Shown here: one piece after another, positions 7,635 through 16,300 of the stretch
Numbering within the stretch: position 1 is the first letter of the stretch
Layout: each line of letters begins with the position of its first letter
Assembly (NCBI GenBank): GCA_902789735.1
Contig: CADAOZ010000006.1
Coordinates: forward strand, 1 to 64,000
Origin: an uncultured Lachnospiraceae bacterium
GTDB taxonomy: Bacteria; Bacillota; Clostridia; Lachnospirales; Lachnospiraceae
Direction of reading: 5' to 3'
DNA length: 64,000 nucleotides
Translations under genes and position numbers: made by a program
Notes under the pieces: generated by a model
The model's input: only the letters and a program-made list of their open reading frames with translations
The model's database searches: none
What the model was told of the DNA's origin: nothing

Positions 7635-7679
7635 AAAGATCCCGCCCCGGATTGTAATCGGTCCGGGGCGGGATCTTTC
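7635..7679. terminator. Bidirectional terminator before the LRR surface protein stop
   Basis: AAAGATCCCGCCCCGG and CCGGGGCGGGATCTTT form a perfect GC-rich stem with A and T tails on both sides. It sits directly after the LRR gene stop on the minus strand (7681) and serves as that gene's terminator. Confidence 0.88.
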
Positions 7680-7680
7680 A

Positions 7681-9828
7681 TTAATACTCTATATAAATAT
7701 CATGCCATCTGCTCCAGGATGACCAGAAGGTCTTACCGGATGTTTTTCTGTATGCCTGAATCCTCACTGAATAATCTGTATTATTCTTCAGGCCTGTGAT
7801 CGTCTTTGACAGGGTTCCTTCACCACTGACATACACATCTTTTCTCACAAGTTCTTCATCATTTTCGTAGTAATCATACTGAATATGATAGCCGGTCGTA
7901 CCTGGCGCCTTTTCCCACTCGATTTTCAATTTTGAATCTGATACCTGTGTGAGTTTTTTTATGGAAGATCCGTAGGGAATCTGATCGACCTTGATGGATT
8001 TCGTCTTGCTCCAGGAAGACCAGTAGGTTTTTCCGGAGACAGTTTTGTATGTCTGGATCTTGACATAATATGTCTTCCCATTCTTAAGGCCCGTGAGCGT
8101 CTTTGTTAATGTACTGTCTCCTTTTACAAAGACATCTTTCACGCCGTCCATATTGCTGTTGTCAGCATATTTAATGTGATAGCCCGACACGCCGGCTGCC
8201 TTAGACCAGTCAATTTTGATATGGCTGCCGAGATAAGTTGACAGTTTGGTGACATTTACGGGATAAGGATTCTCTCCTACCGTAACGCTCCTAATACCGC
8301 TCCACCTGGACCAGTAGGTATCACTGCCTAACTTCATATAATGCTGAATCTGCACATAATATGTTTTTCCGTTTTCCAGGCCCTTTATGACCAGTGAGGA
8401 AGCCTTTTTATCTTTCAGCATGATGGATTTGGCATCCGTCATTTTTTTATTATCGGCATATTTAATCTGATAGCCTGCAACATATTCTTTGTCAGGAATA
8501 TATTCTACTTTCAGGGCTTCATCTTTCTGATCAAGATGTACTTGTATGTCAGTGCCATTATGTGATGACAATTTGGCAATTGAGGGAGCAGTTTTATCAA
8601 AATACGCGTATTCATTTTCTTTACATCGTTTCTTTACATATGAATTGCATGTAAAAATGATAAACCTGTCAGTTTCATCATAATGCCAGGGAAACGCGTC
8701 CCAGCCAAGAGTTGTCACGCTGTCGGGAATTGTTAAACTCTCAATGCTGAAACATTCCTCAAAAGCTCCGTCCCCAATATGTTCGACACTATCCGGAATT
8801 GTTAAATCGGTCAGACTGTAGCATCCCGAAAACGCGTGGTGCCCAATCTTTGTGACGCTGTCCGGTATGTTTATATCTTCCAGGTTGCTGCATCCCGCGA
8901 ATGCATTACTCCCGATTGTTTTTACACTGTCCGGAATGGTTACTTTTTCTAAGGATTCATTTAAAGATAACGGGCCGCCGTTTATCTCTGTTATTCCCTT
9001 CGGAATCTCTATTTCCGTAAGCAGCTTTCCGTTTAAATAAAGACTGCCCTGAAGACAGGCTTCTTCTGCTATATCCGCTCTCAGCCACGACTCCAGATCA
9101 TTAATATCAATTCTGTTTAGATTATCGCATTTGTCAAAGACCCAGTGTTCAATATAGACAACGCTGGACGGAATCGTTACACTTTTCAGACTGCTGCATC
9201 CTAAAAACAATGAATCCTTTAAGGTCATGACACTATCCGGAATGACTATACTTGTTAGACTGCTGCAATCTGAGAAAGCGCTATATCCAATATATGATAC
9301 ACTATCGGGAATCCTGATACTTTTAAGTGCCTTACAATTTTCAAACGCCTCATTGCTGATCGATTCCAATGAATCCGGCAGCGATACATCTGTCAGCCTG
9401 ACCATTGCATAAAATACGTAATCTGCGAGATCAGTGATGCCTTTTTTTACAACCACCTTCTTTATCTTGTCTCTATAGGAATCCCAGGGAACATCCTTTG
9501 CTTCCTCATAGTACTCCATAGGTCCGCTTCCGCTTAAAATCAGAGTGAGATTATTTCCGGTACCTGTCAGCTTCCATTTGATATGATCACCGCAGCTGCC
9601 GGATTGAACTGCATTTCCGGCCGCCATGGTATCTAAAGCATCTTCCTCTTCCACCGGCTCTTCCTCGGAACCTGCCGGGAGCGCTTCCTCTTCTTCTCCG
9701 GCTATAGTTTCTTCTTCAGCTGCCCCTTCCTCCTGTCCGGTTGTATCTGCGGCCCGTACCTGGACAATGCCCATACTGCCCGAAGCCAGAATCAGTGAGA
9801 GAATTATAGCTATTACTTTTTTCTTCAT
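7681..9828 (-). CDS. Secreted BspA-type leucine-rich-repeat protein with fibronectin type III domains
   Basis: The start at 9828 (MKKKVIAIILSLILASGSMG) follows GGGAAGGATTGAC and gives a standard signal peptide cleaved near VRA-AD. After an acidic low-complexity stretch (~35-75) come about ten LRR_5 repeats with the pattern IPDSV-x-x-IG-x-x-AF-x-GC-x-x-L (~140-400), the Treponema/BspA type. From ~440 to the end are three Fn3-like domains, each with a GYQIKYADN...YVQIQ.../...W-S-x-W-S signature. There is no LPxTG, SLH or terminal membrane helix, so the protein is probably released or held by its repeats. Likely roles are adhesion or polysaccharide contact. Length is 715 residues. Confidence 0.9.
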   Translation of the reverse strand: MKKKVIAIILSLILASGSMGIVQVRAADTTGQEEGAAEEETIAGEEEEALPAGSEEEPVEEEDALDTMAAGNAVQSGSCGDHIKWKLTGTGNNLTLILSGSGPMEYYEEAKDVPWDSYRDKIKKVVVKKGITDLADYVFYAMVRLTDVSLPDSLESISNEAFENCKALKSIRIPDSVSYIGYSAFSDCSSLTSIVIPDSVMTLKDSLFLGCSSLKSVTIPSSVVYIEHWVFDKCDNLNRIDINDLESWLRADIAEEACLQGSLYLNGKLLTEIEIPKGITEINGGPLSLNESLEKVTIPDSVKTIGSNAFAGCSNLEDINIPDSVTKIGHHAFSGCYSLTDLTIPDSVEHIGDGAFEECFSIESLTIPDSVTTLGWDAFPWHYDETDRFIIFTCNSYVKKRCKENEYAYFDKTAPSIAKLSSHNGTDIQVHLDQKDEALKVEYIPDKEYVAGYQIKYADNKKMTDAKSIMLKDKKASSLVIKGLENGKTYYVQIQHYMKLGSDTYWSRWSGIRSVTVGENPYPVNVTKLSTYLGSHIKIDWSKAAGVSGYHIKYADNSNMDGVKDVFVKGDSTLTKTLTGLKNGKTYYVKIQTYKTVSGKTYWSSWSKTKSIKVDQIPYGSSIKKLTQVSDSKLKIEWEKAPGTTGYHIQYDYYENDEELVRKDVYVSGEGTLSKTITGLKNNTDYSVRIQAYRKTSGKTFWSSWSRWHDIYIEY

Positions 9829-10142
9829 GTCAATCCTTCCCAAAGTGAAACGTTATTCCGAAAACAACATATATGACTATCACTGCTTTTATTATAGCTT
9901 GTTTTTTTTCGGATTGGTCTGCTTTTAGCAGACATTCAGGATTGATTTGCTGCAAATCGTTCCTGGATTTGCTGTACTGCCGGACTCACCGCACTCAGCC
10001 GCTCAAACCGCTCAGCCTCGTCAGGAATTATGGAAACTGACAGGGCGATACGGTATAATAAATTAACTGTTTCTGTAACTGTCAAAGTGATTCCGCGAAA
10101 GCGATTCCGGTTTCATGCCGGGATACAGAAAGGAATAGTGCT
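9829..10142. other. Divergent intergenic region between LRR gene and binding-protein gene
   Basis: About 310 bp separate two divergent starts and must hold both promoters. The LRR side is AT-rich with a T8 run. An A/T-rich GGTATAATAAATTAA at about 10050 could be a -10 region for the rightward binding-protein gene, but I cannot pair it with a convincing -35. No other structure seen. Confidence 0.45.
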
Positions 10143-11930
10143 TTGAAAAAACTACTGTCATTTATCCTGTCCGTCATACTGATCCTGACGCTGCCGCCAT
10201 ATCCGGCTGCCGCCGAAGAACGCGTCGTCCTGACGATCGCGGATACGACAGAGCGCTCGGGCAACCGCTACAACGCGGATCTTGGCATGTGGCAGTATCT
10301 GGCGGAAAAGGTAGGCGTGGACATCGATTATATGTATATAACACCGGAGGAGTATGAATCCAGACTGGCCAGCGGCGATCTGCCGGACATTGTCGCCACA
10401 CGCAACAACCTGTCCAAGATCCTGGAGAACGGCGTAGCCCTGGATGCCTCTCCGTATCTGGAGGAATATGTCCCGAATCTGCTCAGGGGGGATGTCCGGG
10501 CGACGTATGACGTATTCAAACAGCTCGGGGACGAATACGGGGGATTCTATTTCTTCCCGGCCAAGATCGGATATAACGGTGTCGGATTCAGCAACGTACC
10601 CACCCAGCGGGGTTATGTCGTACGCTGGGATTATTATAAGGAACTTGGCTATCCGCCCATCAACAGCGAGGAAGATTATCTGCAGGTACTTCTGCAGATG
10701 CATGAAAACCACCCTTATACGGAGGAAGGCTATCCCACTTATCTGTACGGCACAGACAATTTCAGCGGTTATGATACATCCTTCCGCTCCGAACTCAATC
10801 TGGATTACTGGGTGGCCTATAAGTATCAGAACAATATTTTCACAAACGAGATCTACGATGGTTATACAGATCCTTCCCATTCCAAGTGGTGGACATCGAT
10901 GAAATGGGAAAACACGCTTTACCGGGCCGGTAAAGAAGACAGCTCCTACGATCTGGATCTGTTCACCCAGGACCTGGCGCAGTTCAATGCCAAAGTTGCC
11001 CGCGGCCAGTATATGGGGCTGCACTCCGAAAAAGGTGCTTTGTATGATGAAAAGATCAAAACGGATCCGGACACTCTGGCCGGATACGCCGTGGTCCCCA
11101 CTTCCGCCACCAATTTCTATACCAACGTTTACCAGCTGCTGGGCAACGGTCCCGGCTATATGTGGTTCATCTCTGCCAACAGCCCCCATAAGGAAGAAGC
11201 CCTGACCTTATTCAACTGCATGTGCGACCCCGATTTTGTGCGTGAACTGACCCTGGGCAGGCGGGGTGAGACCTGGGATTACGATGAGGACGGTGTTCCC
11301 CATATGACTGCATTCGGTCAGGAACAGCTGGATGCCTACAAGAAGGGCACCGCCGGTCCCGACAACTATTTTGTCAAATGGGGGAGCTTTGACAAGATGC
11401 CCAGCAACTGGCCGGTCCTGCGCGACAATTTTCCCCACCCCGACGGCTATTCCATAGATTTCGCCACGATCACCCGGGAATACCAGAAAGCCACCATGAA
11501 CAACAACATCTATCAGGACATGTGTGCGCATTATGGAGTGGAACTGCCCACAGACGCCCATTATAAAGCCGGCGGCCTGGATTTCCGCAATGACTGCGGC
11601 GAAGCCATCTCGTCCAGTATCAGCAGTCTGGACCGGGAGCAGCTCCGTATCCTGGCAGACGCGGACGCCATCCCGGAAGAGACACAGGTAGATCTGATCC
11701 TGGCCGAAACAGACGGGGAATGGGAGGCAATACGGGATCAGACGATCCAGAAGCTCGTTGATCTGGGAGAGCCGGAAGTCTTTAAAGCCTATCAGCCGAA
11801 ATGGGACGCGGCGGCCTCCGTCATCGTTCCCAAAGTCATGGAGGCACAGATCGCCAACGGCATAGAGCCCTACGCGCCGGAGCAATACGCAGATCGTTTG
11901 AAAGAAGGAACGGAGGAGCCGCAGCCATGA
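10143..11930 (+). CDS. Extracellular solute-binding protein (ABC family 1/LplA-like)
   Basis: Translation probably starts at TTG 10143, preceded by AGAAAGGAA. The 595-residue protein has a signal peptide (KKLLSFILSVILILTLPPYP, cleaved after PAAAEE). It lacks a lipobox cysteine, so it may be secreted or retained by other means. The mature part follows the large sugar-binding proteins of the LplA/family 1 type: an N-terminal lobe with MWQYLAEKVGVDIDYMYI and SGDLPDIVATRN, then FPAKIGYNGVG, and a C-lobe containing WFISANSPHKEEALTLFN. Its stop overlaps the next gene (ATGA), so it is translationally coupled to a membrane SpoIIE phosphatase. No permease or ATPase genes adjoin it. It may therefore act as a ligand sensor for that phosphatase rather than only in transport. 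Confidence 0.87.
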   Translation: MKKLLSFILSVILILTLPPYPAAAEERVVLTIADTTERSGNRYNADLGMWQYLAEKVGVDIDYMYITPEEYESRLASGDLPDIVATRNNLSKILENGVALDASPYLEEYVPNLLRGDVRATYDVFKQLGDEYGGFYFFPAKIGYNGVGFSNVPTQRGYVVRWDYYKELGYPPINSEEDYLQVLLQMHENHPYTEEGYPTYLYGTDNFSGYDTSFRSELNLDYWVAYKYQNNIFTNEIYDGYTDPSHSKWWTSMKWENTLYRAGKEDSSYDLDLFTQDLAQFNAKVARGQYMGLHSEKGALYDEKIKTDPDTLAGYAVVPTSATNFYTNVYQLLGNGPGYMWFISANSPHKEEALTLFNCMCDPDFVRELTLGRRGETWDYDEDGVPHMTAFGQEQLDAYKKGTAGPDNYFVKWGSFDKMPSNWPVLRDNFPHPDGYSIDFATITREYQKATMNNNIYQDMCAHYGVELPTDAHYKAGGLDFRNDCGEAISSSISSLDREQLRILADADAIPEETQVDLILAETDGEWEAIRDQTIQKLVDLGEPEVFKAYQPKWDAAASVIVPKVMEAQIANGIEPYAPEQYADRLKEGTEEPQP

Positions 11931-13855
11931 AGCAACAGCTGAAATCACTTCAGGTCCGTATGCTCCTGCCGGTAATCGCCATGACCACGCTCGTGGTCAC
12001 ACTGCTGACCGTCCTGTTCTCCAGGGCCTATACAGCCATGATCCTGCAGCAGGAGCAGGGCGTGAACGAAGCCGGTTTCGAGGCGGTCAGCAATTCGCTG
12101 CCCCCGCTGATCAACCGCTCCGTCAAGACCGTACAGAGCACCCTGTCTGATGACAGGGTGGCGGCCTACGCCAGGCTGCAGTTCAGCTCAGTGCAGGACC
12201 TGATCCACGCCAGGCTCGACTGCAGGGACTATATGCGCAGCGAGGTCGGACGCAATGAAGGCATCTACGGCATCCTGTGCATGCGGGAGGACAAAAGCCT
12301 GTTCGGAGCCATGCCGGAAGCCAATATTTTTCTGGACGACCCGGAAGACAATCCTCTCCCGGAGGAAATGACGGAGCAGATCCTGAAAATGCCGATCGGG
12401 CAGATGTCCTGGTTCGGCCCGATTTCCGGTTCTGTCCTGCAGGGATTCGAAAATGATAATACGCCGGGGAAAGTGATGATGGCTGTCTGGAAATCCGCGG
12501 ATGTGCGCTACGGTGACTGCTATGCCATGCTGCTGATGGACGAGTCCATTTTCGCGAAGCAGTTCACCGCCCTGGAGGACGGTTACAGCACCTGGCATAT
12601 CTTCACCCCCGACAACGCGGAGATTTACCATACCGGCGAATTACCGTGCAGTGACCCCGAAAAGCTCATCCGGGAAAGCAATACCGGAACGGTCTTTCAT
12701 AATGAGAGCGGAGAACGTGTCTGGGCCTTCTCTACGGTCATGGAATTTCCCAGCTGGACACTGGTCCGGGAAGCCTCCATAGAGAATTATGAGCAGGTGA
12801 TCCATCGGGTGCGCACCACCGTAGCCCTGATTGCCCTGGTGGTATTCCTGATCGCCCTGGCCCTGTACCGTCTCTGGCTGCGGAAATTCATGCGGCAGTT
12901 CAATACGCTGCGGGAAGCCATCGCCCGCATGGGAGAAGGCAAACTGGAACCTGTCGAGGCAGACCCCTACACGATCACGGAATTTGAGACCATGCAGGAG
13001 GAAATCGACCGGACCTGCCTGGCCCTGGACCGGCAGATGGATACGATCCGCCGTATGGAGCGGGAGCAGATGGAACAGGAGAATCTCATCAAGGAGCAGG
13101 AACGGATCGTACGGGAGCTGGCTACGGCCAGGCAGATCCAGCGGAGCGTGCTGCCCAATATTTTCCCTCCCTATCCGGACCGGAACGAGATTGCCCTGTT
13201 CGCCACCATGGATCCGGCCAAGGACGTCGGCGGCGATTTTTACGACTTCTTCTTTATTGATGACGACCATCTGTGCCTGGCCATCGCGGATGTCAGCGGC
13301 AAGGGCATACCGGCCGCCCTGTTCATGATGCTGTCCAAAAGGATTCTTGAGGATTTCGCGCGGCTGGAGAACAGCGCGGGCGAGATCCTGGAAAAGACCA
13401 ACGAACTGCTCTGCGGCAGCAATGAGGCGGATATGTTCGTAACGGTCTGGCTGGGCATCCTGGAGATTTCCACCGGCAGGCTGACCGCCGCCAACGCGGG
13501 CCATGAATATCCGGTCATCCGGAAGAAGGACGGCAGTTTTGAGATCTTTAAGGACAAACACGGTTTCGTCATCGGCGGAATGGAAGGGGTCCGTTATAAG
13601 ACCTACGAACTGCGGCTGGATCCCGGCGACAAGCTGTTCGTCTATACAGACGGCGTCCCGGAAGCCACTGCCGGCAGCGGGGAGATGTTCGGCCTGGACC
13701 GCATGACCGCGGCCCTCAACGCCTGCGGGGACGGCAGTCCGGAAGACATTCTGGGCGGCGTCCGGTCCGCTGTAGACGCCTTTGTCGGCGACGCGGAGCA
13801 GTTCGATGACCTGACTATGATGTGTATGGAATATAAGGGACCGGACGCGGAATAA
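11927..13855 (+). CDS. Membrane sensor SpoIIE/PP2C-type serine phosphatase with HAMP domain
   Basis: The ATG at 11927 overlaps the binding-protein stop as ATGA; the long upstream frame is a shadow. The protein has 642 residues: a membrane helix at ~11-32, an outer sensor region, a second helix at ~295-318 (VALIALVVFLIALALY), a HAMP-like segment with AIARMGEGKLEPVE, a coiled coil (~365-410), then a SpoIIE phosphatase domain. Metal-binding and catalytic motifs are present: DVGGDFYDF (~433), IADVSGKG (~455), FVYTDGVPEAT and FDDLTMM. The RQIQRSVLPNIFP entry motif is typical of RsbU/RsbP-like phosphatases, which dephosphorylate anti-sigma-factor antagonists. No partner anti-sigma or STAS gene lies nearby. 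Coupling to a solute-binding protein suggests ligand-controlled activity. Confidence 0.9.
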   Translation: MKQQLKSLQVRMLLPVIAMTTLVVTLLTVLFSRAYTAMILQQEQGVNEAGFEAVSNSLPPLINRSVKTVQSTLSDDRVAAYARLQFSSVQDLIHARLDCRDYMRSEVGRNEGIYGILCMREDKSLFGAMPEANIFLDDPEDNPLPEEMTEQILKMPIGQMSWFGPISGSVLQGFENDNTPGKVMMAVWKSADVRYGDCYAMLLMDESIFAKQFTALEDGYSTWHIFTPDNAEIYHTGELPCSDPEKLIRESNTGTVFHNESGERVWAFSTVMEFPSWTLVREASIENYEQVIHRVRTTVALIALVVFLIALALYRLWLRKFMRQFNTLREAIARMGEGKLEPVEADPYTITEFETMQEEIDRTCLALDRQMDTIRRMEREQMEQENLIKEQERIVRELATARQIQRSVLPNIFPPYPDRNEIALFATMDPAKDVGGDFYDFFFIDDDHLCLAIADVSGKGIPAALFMMLSKRILEDFARLENSAGEILEKTNELLCGSNEADMFVTVWLGILEISTGRLTAANAGHEYPVIRKKDGSFEIFKDKHGFVIGGMEGVRYKTYELRLDPGDKLFVYTDGVPEATAGSGEMFGLDRMTAALNACGDGSPEDILGGVRSAVDAFVGDAEQFDDLTMMCMEYKGPDAE

Positions 13856-13909
13856 CATGGAATAATACGTGGAATAATACGCAGAGTAATGTGCGGATCT
13901 GCTTATGTT

Positions 13910-13969
13910 CCCATTAAAAGATCCCCGCTCTGTGCCGAGGAAGCACAGGGCGGGGATCTTTTAATGGGA
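13910..13969. terminator. Strong bidirectional terminator between phosphatase and sugar operon
   Basis: CCCATTAAAAGATCCCCGC pairs with the reverse complement ending in CTTTTAATGGG, with inner CTGTGC/GCACAG. It lies between two convergent units and serves both. Confidence 0.9.
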
Positions 13970-13991
13970 TCATTTATCTTTTTTTCTTTTT

Positions 13992-14131
13992 GCGGAAACC
14001 GGTTTGTGATACATACGTTTTTCTCTTTGCGGAAACCGGTTTGTGATACATAAGTTTTTGCTCTTTGCGGAAACCGGTTTATGATACATAAGTTTTTTTC
14101 TCTTTGCGGAAACCGGTTTGTGATACATACG
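13992..14131. repeat. Four tandem 37-39 bp repeats with an AACCGGTT core
   Basis: Units start at 13992, 14029, 14067 and 14106. Each has GCGGAAACCGGTTTGTGATA followed by CATA and a T-rich joint of slightly variable length. Spacers are too short and too alike for CRISPR. The array lies beyond the terminator and before the stop of the second binding-protein gene, and it carries no convincing reading frame. Confidence 0.9.
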
Positions 14132-14185
14132 GGCAGCCGCCGAAGTTCAAATGCACGCCGAAAAACAGGCTCACTCATTTCCCGT

Positions 14186-15250
14186 TCAGTAGGGCCTTGC
14201 GTCAATGACCTCCTGAGTCAGGATGGTCACCGGATAAGTCTCTTCATCCACTGTCACGAATTCAACATCCTTGCATGAGCTGTACAGGGTCTCATATACA
14301 TACTCATACTTTTCCGGCGTTTTCCCCTTCTCCAGGGACTGCAGGATGGCTTCCACCCTGGGCCCGTGCAGGGGATTGCATTCCACGATCAGGGAGATGG
14401 TCCCGTCCAGGCAGTACTGTATGGCGTTCTCATTGACTCCGTCAAAGGAGATTACCATGATCTCCCCGTTCATGATATCGCTGCCGCATTTCTGTCCGGC
14501 CGCCTCGATGGCTTCAATGGCGCCCAGAGCCTCATTGTCATTCTCGCAGTAGACCACGTTAATGTTGTTATAGGTCTTGAGCATCCGGGCCATGACCTCC
14601 CGGCCCTTTGCCTGGGTGAAGTCGCCCGGCGCCTGCTCCCGCAGGTCCCAGCCGTAGGCCCTGGCCGCTTCCTCCAGTCCTCTGGTCCGTCCCAGCTGGG
14701 CCGAGGAATCCAGGGTCCCCTGGATATTGACGATGTGGATGTCCTCCGGGCTGATTTCATTGGCTTCGGTAAATTCATGCAGCCATTCGCAGGCTTTCCT
14801 GCCTTCTGTCAGGAAGTCCGACCCGACCCAGCAGGTAAAAAGCTCCGGGTCGTCCACCGCCACCATGCGGTCTACGATGATGACCGGAATCTCCGCCTTC
14901 CTGGCCTCCGACAGGACAGAGTCCCAGCCGGTCTGGGTCACCGGCGCCAGCACGATATAATCCACATCCTGCTGGATGAAGGACCGGATGGCCGTGATCT
15001 GCCTGGACTGCTTCTGCTGCCCGTCTTCGAACAGAAGGGTATAACCGTTTTCTTTGGACAGACTGGACCGCATGGATTCCGAGTTGGCGCTGCGCCAGTC
15101 CGATTCGGCGCCCAGCTGGGAGAAACCGACCAGCACGGAGTCTGCCCCTTCCGTGACAGCCTCCGTGCTCTCTTCTGTCTGTGCCCCGCAGGCGGTCAGG
15201 AGCGTCAGGGCCACTGCCGCCGCTGTAATGATCTGACAGACTTTACGCAT
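14186..15250 (-). CDS. Sugar ABC transporter substrate-binding lipoprotein, second copy in the operon
   Basis: This 354-residue lipoprotein (ITAAAVALTLLTACGAQTEE, lipobox LTAC) has the periplasmic-binding-protein type 1 fold of the YtfQ/RbsB group: VGFSQLGAESDWRSANSESM, DYIVLAPVTQTGWDSVLSEA, VNIQGTLDSSAQLGRTRGLE, VVYCENDNEALGAIEAIEAA, VISFDGVNENAIQYCLDGTI and ECNPLHGPRVEAIL. GWDSVL and ECNPLHGP are typical of galactofuranose-type binders. It is last in a five-gene leftward operon, 20 bp after the YjfF permease. It shares layout with the first gene's product at 19059 but is clearly divergent, so the transporter may serve two ligands. Confidence 0.9.
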   Translation of the reverse strand: MRKVCQIITAAAVALTLLTACGAQTEESTEAVTEGADSVLVGFSQLGAESDWRSANSESMRSSLSKENGYTLLFEDGQQKQSRQITAIRSFIQQDVDYIVLAPVTQTGWDSVLSEARKAEIPVIIVDRMVAVDDPELFTCWVGSDFLTEGRKACEWLHEFTEANEISPEDIHIVNIQGTLDSSAQLGRTRGLEEAARAYGWDLREQAPGDFTQAKGREVMARMLKTYNNINVVYCENDNEALGAIEAIEAAGQKCGSDIMNGEIMVISFDGVNENAIQYCLDGTISLIVECNPLHGPRVEAILQSLEKGKTPEKYEYVYETLYSSCKDVEFVTVDEETYPVTILTQEVIDARPY

Positions 15251-15270
15251 GAAAAACCACCTTTGCTCTG

Positions 15271-16299
15271 TTATCTGGATTTACGTGAAAGGACGATACT
15301 CTGGATGACCAGGAAGAGACAGAGCATGACGGCTACTGTGATACCGCTCCACCAGGCCTGGTCGAAACCGGCGCTGGCAACGATGTTCTTGATGGTGCTG
15401 AGGGAAAGCACGCCGAAGAAGGTACCGATGATGTTGCCGACGCCTCCTGTCAGCATTGTACCACCAATGATGGAGGAAGCGATAGCGTTCATTTCCGCGC
15501 CGGCCGCGTGGGAGGCGGAGCCGCTTCCTACATGGAGGAAGTAGACATAGCCGCCGATGCCGGCCAGCAGGGAACAGATCAGATGGGACAGGAACTTGGT
15601 CCTTTTGACATTGATGCCCAGCATCAGGGCACTCTGTTTGTTGCCGCCCACCGCGTAGAAATTTCGTCCCAGCCTGGTCCAGCGCAGGAAGATGAACATG
15701 AGGATGACAACTGCCAGGGCCACCAGGACGCCGATCTCCACATAGGAGTGGACAAAGACCCCTCTCTTGTTGACACTGCCGAAGGGCAGATAGACCCTGG
15801 TATTCTTCAGGGCCGCGAAGGCCTTGCTCTGTACGTTGAAGGGGGCCGTGTTGACAATGGTGGTCATGCCTCTGGCGAAGAACATGCCTGCCAGGGACAC
15901 AATAAAGGGCTGGATCTCCAGATAGGCCACCAGGAAACCCTGGATCAGGCCGTAGGCCAGGCCGATGCCCAGGGCCAGCATCATGGAAGCCGCAAGGCTC
16001 CCGCCCTTGCGGTCGATCAGGACCGCGCAGCTCATGCTGATCAGGGCTGCCATGCCGCCGACGGAAATATCGATGCCGCCGGTGATCATGACAAGGCTCA
16101 TGCCGCAGCTCATGATGATCAGGGCCGCGTTCTCATTGAGGATGTTGCAGAAGGTCTGGGGCTTTAAGAATCCCTTTCCCAGAAAGAGGACCGCCCCGAT
16201 ATACATGAGCACGAATACGACCACCGTGATCAGGAGCAGCAGATTCGTGTCGGACATGCTTTTGATTTTTCCTGTAATTCCGGTAGAATTGTTCTTCAT
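15271..16299 (-). CDS. yjfF: Sugar ABC transporter permease, YjfF type
   Basis: The true start is ATG 16299, one base after the stop of the upstream permease; longer readings toward 16443 are shadows. The 342-residue protein is a ribose/xylose-type BPD_transp_2 permease with ~8-10 helices. It has the conserved NENAALIIMSCGMSLVMITG and GGIDISVGGMAALIS near the front, and IIGGTMLTGGVGNIIGTFFG near the end. This last motif and gene order match YjfF of the galactofuranose uptake system. It would form a heterodimer with the neighbouring YtfT-type permease. Confidence 0.9.
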   Translation of the reverse strand: MKNNSTGITGKIKSMSDTNLLLLITVVVFVLMYIGAVLFLGKGFLKPQTFCNILNENAALIIMSCGMSLVMITGGIDISVGGMAALISMSCAVLIDRKGGSLAASMMLALGIGLAYGLIQGFLVAYLEIQPFIVSLAGMFFARGMTTIVNTAPFNVQSKAFAALKNTRVYLPFGSVNKRGVFVHSYVEIGVLVALAVVILMFIFLRWTRLGRNFYAVGGNKQSALMLGINVKRTKFLSHLICSLLAGIGGYVYFLHVGSGSASHAAGAEMNAIASSIIGGTMLTGGVGNIIGTFFGVLSLSTIKNIVASAGFDQAWWSGITVAVMLCLFLVIQSIVLSRKSR

Positions 16300-16300
16300 A

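Noticed and set aside
10158-11189. 343-residue minus-strand frame
   Set aside because: Shadow of the binding-protein gene; low-complexity and no family signature.
13992-14131. Possible CRISPR array
   Set aside because: Spacing between units is only 12-15 bp, with similar T-rich joints rather than unique spacers, and no cas genes.
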